Shown here: in pieces, positions 46,501 to 64,000 of the stretch
Layout: every line of letters begins with the position of its first letter
Numbering within the stretch: the stretch's first letter is position 1
DNA from: Corticium candelabrum
Lineage: Eukaryota > Porifera > Homoscleromorpha > Homosclerophorida > Plakinidae
Direction of reading: 5' to 3'
Assembly (NCBI RefSeq): GCF_963422355.1
Contig: NC_085085.1
Coordinates: 7,107,733 to 7,171,732 of the forward strand
DNA: 64,000 bases
The notes under the pieces: model-generated
What the model was told of the DNA's origin: nothing
Seen by the model: only the letters and a program-made list of their open reading frames with translations
Database searches by the model: none
Translations under genes and position numbers: made by a program

Positions 46501-49223
46501 CTCCCTGCCTTGTCTTCCAGACATACTGCTTCCATTTGTTCAGCAGCTCTGCTGTCATAAACCTTTTCCTGTTCACTTGAACTATAACATCGTGTGGCGA
46601 TTATCCTCATGTGTAGACCTTAGTAGTCATGCTTGCAAAGAATACTAAACATCCAAGCAGCCCGTATACATGTAGTTCAATGCATGGTGACACAGCATTG
46701 ACTTGGCTGGAACTGCAGTGCAACCCAGTCTAAGCTTGAAATACTAGTGTCGGGCGGGCACTTCTCACTCGCCATTCTGTGGAGCTCCCTCTGTGAGATG
46801 AAGTGGGCCATGTGAGCCACTCCACGTCGCTTCTTATCCTCAGCTGTTGCATCTTGAACAATCCCTTGAAGGGCATTCAAGAAAACATCATACTTCTCTG
46901 GCCTACCACTGTTGACATGGCAAAGATCTACAGTTAGCTCAGGCAATTCCCCAAGCACAACAAGTTGCATTCTCTGTTCTAGTTCTGGATTGCAATCAGC
47001 TGAGGAATTGTCAGTTAACTGGGCATACATAAATCGGAGAATATGAGGTGATATAATCGTACAGTTGCTGCATTTTGATGCAAGTATGATACTGTGGTAG
47101 CCTTGGCTTGAGAAACTCTACGACTCAAAGTGACTCTGTTCTTTGCTCATTAATAGAAGTTTCAGACCAAAATAATACCAAATTAGCAACATTGCCTCCC
47201 ATGCTATACATGTCCACTTCCACAGGATGACAAAGCTGAAACAATTTCAAGAATCAATGACGTCGCATGGGAGAGAACTCTTTGCCAAAAAGATCAAGTT
47301 TATCAAACAGAATAGAGTGGTATTCACCTTATTCCACTAGTCTGGCCTCCATCTTTGTCTCATCCTCACTTAGTACATATGTGGAAGGAGCTGCAGGTGA
47401 CTGAGGTCTACACTGCAGTTCATCAAACTCACCAAGTGGTCGCACAATACTGCTCGTACTGTGTCGAGTGTGCTGTTCAGCTGCTTCCTTTGTCATAACA
47501 TCAAAATACTTTGACATAATGATGGCCAATCCTTCAATTTTGTCTCCAAATCGTGTCCACTCCTTCCATTGCAATAGCATTTTTGTCAGCATCCCCAACA
47601 ACAAATACCCGCAGTCTAACTGCCTTTATTCTTCTTTTGAGAGTGGAAATCAAAGTATCCGCTGAAAACCTTGCATATTCTGGCAAAGGCATAAATTTGT
47701 GCTTTGCGACACTGGCTAACGTTTCATGGCATCCGTCAATGCATCACCAGCGCTCTTGCTATAGAATGGATCAAGTACCCGCCTTCACTGTTGCATACGC
47801 TGCGCGGAAAACAGAGCCCCTCACACCTTAGATATTCTATCAGGTACGCTATCAGGCAGTCCATGGCAGTCTGAGTTCTATTCTTACCAGTACATGGGCT
47901 TCTGGCAACACCTTCTCTGAACTAGGTGACATTAGCACATGAAAAGCACTCCTTTCACTGCTGCTGGCCATGGAGGTTGCCTCGGCTTCTAGCTGACATG
48001 CCAGATGGAAGTAGACATACCAACGATCAAACTCTGCATGCAGCTGTACTTATTTCATCGTCTACAGCGTCTTGTTTGGTGGCAGTGGCAATGGTGCTAG
48101 TTCTCACATTGATGACATGGTCTGCCCAATCACCGTATCTCACTTCCTCCAATACGTCACAAAGTCTACAGTTTGTGCAAACACCGAAAACCTTCCCATC
48201 TTTCAAAAGCCTCGCTCATGGTAACACAGACAGCAATAGAAGATGATATGCTACCAGATGAGTGCATGTGTAACAAACTGGACGGACTTGCAAATACGGA
48301 CAGGCGGGTTACCGCAATCCGACAATTTTTTCAGTGTGGCCCTACTACCATAAATAAACACATACAGTAAAGAGTCATCTAGATGAATATGCTGGAACTG
48401 AAGGGGTTAAGATAAGTGAAATTTCCACACAAGCGAAGTCATTAAATATCAACCGTAATTATACTTAAGTGAAGGTCAGATAACTGCTTCTCTACTGTAG
48501 CAGTAACATAAATAAAACCCATGAAACCTCTCATAGCTGACTGAATTAACTAACAGACTAATTAGTCTCATCAGTAACAGCAATTGAACATAAAATGTGC
48601 CTCTCAAACTATTGTCTATCTGTCTATCTAAACAGAAAGCATGTATAGCAGGAAATTTCAGGTTGTTTTTGTCAGAAATGAGCATTATACCAATAACAAT
48701 AAGAAACGACAAGAATGGGAATTATTAACAGAATAACAGTAGTGGGTTGCATCCTTCCCTCCCCCAAATTACTCAGCAGACATACAACCACCAACTGAAA
48801 CAGTTATTACGCAGAACTGGAACTATACGCAAAGAAGCCACCATAAAAATGAAGCAAAAACATGCATGTCATCAAGCTCCGTCTAAGCAGTCACTGATTG
48901 AGGGACAACTGCCCCTCCAATATTGGGATTGGGGGCATCGCCCTTCTGATACTGGACGCTATATAATAAAACTTCGTTTCAGCAAACGATGATCGAAGTA
49001 AAATACTTTGGAAGTTTGTTTCTTGCAAGTAGAAATACTAGCGGATACTGATAGTGTTGCAGTTGACTCACGTTGTAGACATTTGTGTGCATGCTACTTT
49101 GTACTTCTGCCACAGATAATTCAATGATAAACCAACCCTAATTAATCAATCAGTTAAAATCACATGGCGGCAGTCTTGTACGAAATTTTCTATCCCCAAT
49201 CCAAAGGAGCTGCCGCCGCCCCT

Positions 49224-49293
<70 letters not shown>

Positions 49294-49615
49294 AGACCGC
49301 ACGAGTGCTTACCAAGACACAAAGATGTCTGCTACAGTCTCAACTGCCAGAAAACAAGCAAATACTACCCAATACATCATCCATTTCACCTACAAAACAG
49401 CCTCAACAAAAGACAAAGAACCAAAAAAAGCAAAGCATCTTACGTATTCTCGCACATTCTTTGTTTTCATTGCCTTGAATGACCTATACGCTGGGTAGAG
49501 GGTCCCTACAGTGACTCTGATAACGTATGAGAAAAGCCCGTGTGCTTCAAGTGCGTTTCTTGCTCGTTGAATATCAGACTTACACAACAAGTCGAGAAAT
49601 GATGTGAGAAACCAT
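43595..49615 (-). CDS. REEP: REEP1-4 type receptor expression-enhancing protein (ER membrane shaping)
   Basis: REEP/TB2-DP1 proteins bend tubular ER through hairpin membrane segments; REEP1-4 also bind microtubules. Minus-strand exons with matching phases: 49615-49584, 49516-49444, 49389-49313, 45191-45125, 45061-45005, 44949-44830, 44056-43673, all GT-AG. The protein starts MVSHIISRLVV, then VGTLYPAYRSFKAMKTKNVREY, VKWMMYWVVFACF, a W split by an intron, IPFYYELKIVFVIWLL, GSSILYRKFVHPYL and DIDKYLASAADKGFDVMRRF. These follow the REEP1-4 order without gaps. The 128-codon seventh exon is a Ser/Asp/Gln-rich disordered tail. After it the frame either runs on to a stop at 43595 or splices (GTAAGC at 43672) to an unidentified last exon. 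Size to 43673 is 270 aa. Confidence 0.9.
45382..45542 (+). repeat. dispersed repeat, copy 1
   Basis: From CCTTGCTTCCACAG to TTTACGTGAGCACAA this stretch aligns at roughly 70% with 60949-61113, including the shared core AAAATCTATCTAAA. It lies in REEP intron 3. Confidence 0.6.
46677..47030 (-). pseudogene. second copy of the unrecognised protein family
   Basis: A 117-codon minus-strand frame (LVVLGELPELTVDLCHVNSG, PEKYDVFLNALQ, RRGVAHMAHFIS, DWVALQFQPS) shares its ordered motifs with the remnant at 28000-28445. Downstream (47329-47900) further minus-strand pieces are open but full of stops. It lies within REEP intron 3. No known domain is recognised. Confidence 0.45.
49225..49292. repeat. CA microsatellite in REEP intron 3, 20 bp from the splice donor
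   Basis: 68 bp of CA repeats (TG on the gene's strand) start just downstream of exon 3's donor at 49312. Confidence 0.95.
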
Positions 49616-49727
49616 TATTTGTACGTGACGCGGTGAGTACGGCAGTCATCAATTGAATACAGAACGATACATCCTCGATTCAAAAGCAGTGACTTCCCGT
49701 ATAGTATGTCCCGGTGTCACGATAAAA

Positions 49728-49950
49728 GTCCCCTTACAAAAAGTGTCCCCTTACAAAAAGTGTCCCCCTACAAAAAGTGTCCCCCTACAAAAAGTGTCCC
49801 CCTACAAAAAGTGTCCCCCTACAAAAAGTGTCCCCCTACAAAAAGTGTCCCCCTACAAAAAGTGTCCCCCTACAAAAAGTGTCCCCCTACAAAAAGTGTC
49901 CCCCTACAAAAAGTGTCCCCCTACAAAAAGTGTCCCCCTACAAAGTGTCC
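49728..49950. repeat. 17-bp minisatellite upstream of REEP
   Basis: About 13 head-to-tail copies of GTGTCCCCCTACAAAAA, nearly identical. Because 17 is not a multiple of 3, all three frames stay open and read a repeated Lys-Cys-Pro-Pro-Thr pattern; that is an artefact. The array begins about 115 bp upstream of the REEP start codon, within its likely promoter or 5' UTR. Confidence 0.95.
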
Positions 49951-50036
49951 CCCCGGACACAATTTGTCGTCAGTACGTGACAAATACCGTCCGCCTGCAA
50001 AACGTGTCCCACGCAAAATTATGCAGTGGACTATGA

Positions 50037-51175
50037 GTGAGTGTTTTGATGACATTTGATGCTCAGAAACACATGCAACTTTTTACACTTAATCAAAATT
50101 TACGTAATTTTGAAAATCGTTGTACACTGTACAGACAGTAATTTATATATAGTATTTCTCATGTAGTGGCATAAATATAACGCATGATTATTACAAGATA
50201 ATTAAATGTAACTATTGTAAAATTAGTTACGTGTTAGATTGATACCTAGCTATTTTTATTAGCTATTAAATACATTTTAAAAGTACATTACATATTAGCG
50301 AGAGTACATTACTACAGTCAAAAACGGAAACAGTATAGAATGTCAGTTTACAAATTGCAGTTGATAGCTCTAGCTAGACTCAATTTACAACTCAAGTTCA
50401 TAATACAAATAGAGCACTTTGTGCTGGTATATGACCAATGTTGGTGGTAGGACAAAAGCTAGAGATAAGTGTGTCCGTTAGAGATGTACTGCATAATTTT
50501 GCAACCACTAAGAGAAGCGTTTTCATGTCATTCACTTGGGCCTCTTACTAACAGTATCAAGTAAGTAAATTGTTGTAAATGTTGCACCCCAATCGAGACA
50601 ACATGTTGATACTTAAAAGAGAAATAGTTCTTCTTGTCAACTTGCCAAGTCAAAAACAAGTGTGAATGTTCATCACGTATTTGCTGGCCAACTGTTTGCT
50701 CCTTTTGTGTCAAAGGTGTTATGTATCAAAATGTGACTCACATCACATAGTACTTTAGTTCAGACCACAGAAAAAATTAAGAAATGTTTTCTGTTTACTG
50801 ACATCAAGAGCCCAAAAGTTCATTCATCAAACGTCAAACATCCTTCTAAAAGACATAATTAGTTTTACGTATATGAATGGTTTATAAGAACAGAGTCAAT
50901 AACTTAAACAAAATACCTCTGTCTTACTAAAAAGTTCATGCAAATGAAAACATTCTGTTTCTGAAATAGCTCTATCTGTGAGGTCCGACTCCTAAACAAT
51001 TGTAGACGTTTGTTCATTAGATCAGGATTTCATCTCTTCGACTTCTCAAGCAAAAACCAAAATCTCTTAATGACTAAGAGAAACACAACATACTAAGAAA
51101 AATTCATTCAGCAAGCAACAATCAGAGTTATGTGTAACTACGCAAATCAAAGTGTTCAAACAATTCTTCAACACT
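50037..51175. other. intergenic, AT-rich, nothing recognised
   Basis: This lies between the minisatellite and the end of the hexokinase gene. No coding frame, RNA or repeat array could be supported. Confidence 0.45.
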
Positions 51176-62965
<11,790 letters not shown>

Positions 62966-63043
62966 TTTTCAAGAGAGTAAGTCTAGGACTATCCGGGATG
63001 TTCGCCAGAAAGTGTGATCACGTGTGCAGCAGCTGTAAGAATG
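62966..63043. promoter_or_regulatory. possible bidirectional promoter between hexokinase and the TTC14-like gene
   Basis: The proposed hexokinase start (62965, minus) and the TTC14-like ATG (63044, plus) are 78 bp apart and point away from each other. No TATA box is seen. The assignment rests on the hexokinase first exon, which is uncertain. Confidence 0.35.
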
Positions 63044-64000
63044 GAGCAGGAGCGGTATGACAGGAATACTTGTGTAGTCTGCATTTTTCTCTCTGCAATG
63101 CGTTGTTTTTGTAGTGTTTTGAATCGTTTACAACAGTTTCTTAGGGAAAAGGCTCCTCTAGTGGGGTCACCGCTCGTGTTGCCTGCAGCTGGTGTGAGTG
63201 AGCGACGTACAGAGGCATACTTTCGGGATCCACAGCAAGGCAGGGACATACGTTTTGGTTTTGTGTATTGACCACATTGCCTTGGATCCGCCTTACTTGT
63301 AACTAGCTGAACAGCTTATGTTGCATGGGACAACGTTTCCCGTTGAGGTCTTTCTGGATGTTCCAACTTCTGTGAGGAAGAGGAGGTTTCTAAATGTACG
63401 TTTTCAACGTTTGGAAGGATATTACTGGGCGTGATTGCATGTCGTTAGTGCATGTGATTGCTGAAGCTGTACTTTAATATTTTGCAGGATTTAAAAGCAG
63501 GAACAGTACTGGTTGGAAAAGTTCTTTACAATAGACAAGAAGTTGGTTTGGTTATTTGGTTATTGGAAAATGTGACTGGTCAAAGTCGGTTTATCAAGGA
63601 TCTGGAGATTCAAGTATTGCTGATAATCAATATGAGAAATCATCAACTGTTGACTTGTCACATGTATGTACTATGAAGTCTTTGTGTTGATAGGCTACTT
63701 GTTCAACTAGTGAGTTTGAGAATGTGTCTGATCATAATGAGAAGATCAATGAGTTCAGAGCAGGAGATGTAGTTAGAGTTGTGGTGGTGGCTGTTGACTC
63801 ATTGCAGGAACAACTGAGTGTTTCATTTCGAAGGTTTCGACTGCCTAGAGAGAGCAAATGTCTCAAATTGGTAAGAATGGTGATATTAGTAAAGATGTGT
63901 CTACACTGTTGTTTTATACATGCTGTTGTGTAGCGTTAACATAGTTCAGTGTAGAAATCGGTATGAAAGTTTGTAGGCTGAATGTCTTGCACAAGTTGCA
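63044..64000 (+). CDS. TTC14: TTC14-like S1-domain protein, 5' part, runs off the window
   Basis: TTC14 has an N-terminal S1 RNA-binding domain followed by TPRs; its role is poorly known. Proposed exons, all phase 0 with GT-AG borders: 63044-63193, 63315-63395, 63488-63613, 63694-63870 and 63977 onward. Exon 2 gives FPVEVFLDVPTSVRKRRFLN, like the segment just before the S1 domain of TTC14. Exons 3-4 give the S1-like DLKAGTVLVGKVL, DLEIQ and FRAGDVVRVVVVAVDSLQEQLSVSF, in the order and spacing of TTC14. The first exon (MEQERYDRN…, Cys-rich) is not conserved enough to check, and an upstream Met at 63014 is possible. Confidence 0.6.

Noticed and set aside
49728-49950. CRISPR-like repeat array
   Set aside because: The repeats are directly abutting without unique spacers and the DNA is eukaryotic.
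49653-50059. Frames with repeated Lys-Cys-Pro-Pro-Thr
   Set aside because: A 17-bp minisatellite read in all three frames; no start context or homology.

Overview
The window is eukaryotic nuclear DNA from an invertebrate animal. Its genes have many introns with GT-AG borders, and they encode animal proteins (eIF3a, a REEP1-4 type ER-shaping protein, hexokinase, a TTC14-like protein). The sequence is rich in CA/TG microsatellites and in Ty3/gypsy, RLE-type non-LTR, Ginger1, hAT and MITE-like transposons. A sponge, cnidarian or other marine invertebrate would fit, but the sequence alone does not fix the phylum.

Layout. 1-3.75 kb: a decayed Ty3/gypsy element on the minus strand, cut by the window edge. 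4.1-5.2 kb: an intronless secreted aldo-keto reductase (minus). 5.5-5.9 kb: a TIR element. 6.8-10.2 kb: an almost intact non-LTR retrotransposon with zinc fingers, RT and a restriction-like endonuclease, followed at once by a long TG array. 10.5-17.8 kb: a nested stack. A third LTR element's gag is split by a Ginger1-type DNA transposon (TIRs starting TGTCATAGGG, CCGG duplication, Ulp1-PHD remnant), and that is in turn split by a complete, apparently recent Ty3/gypsy element with identical 127-bp LTRs and GTCAT duplications. 18-22 kb: microsatellites, a Glu-rich ORF, and protease and hAT remnants.

22.56-41.76 kb: the complete EIF3A gene (+), 17 exons, about 1228 aa, with introns full of TIR elements and degenerate ORFs. 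43.6-49.6 kb: a REEP1-4 type gene (minus), convergent with EIF3A, with a 17-bp minisatellite just upstream of its start. 51.2-57.6 kb, with a probable first exon at 62.96 kb: a single-domain hexokinase (minus, about 448 aa). 63.04 kb to the end: the 5' part of a TTC14-like S1-domain gene (+). It is head-to-head with the proposed hexokinase first exon, about 80 bp apart.

The cellular genes look like unrelated housekeeping neighbours, not a pathway cluster. The points of most interest are in the mobile DNA: the Ginger1 / LTR-element nest, the very compact Ty3 element, the RLE retrotransposon with a YLDD active site, and an unrecognised protein family present as two decayed copies (28-29.6 kb and 46.7-47.0 kb).
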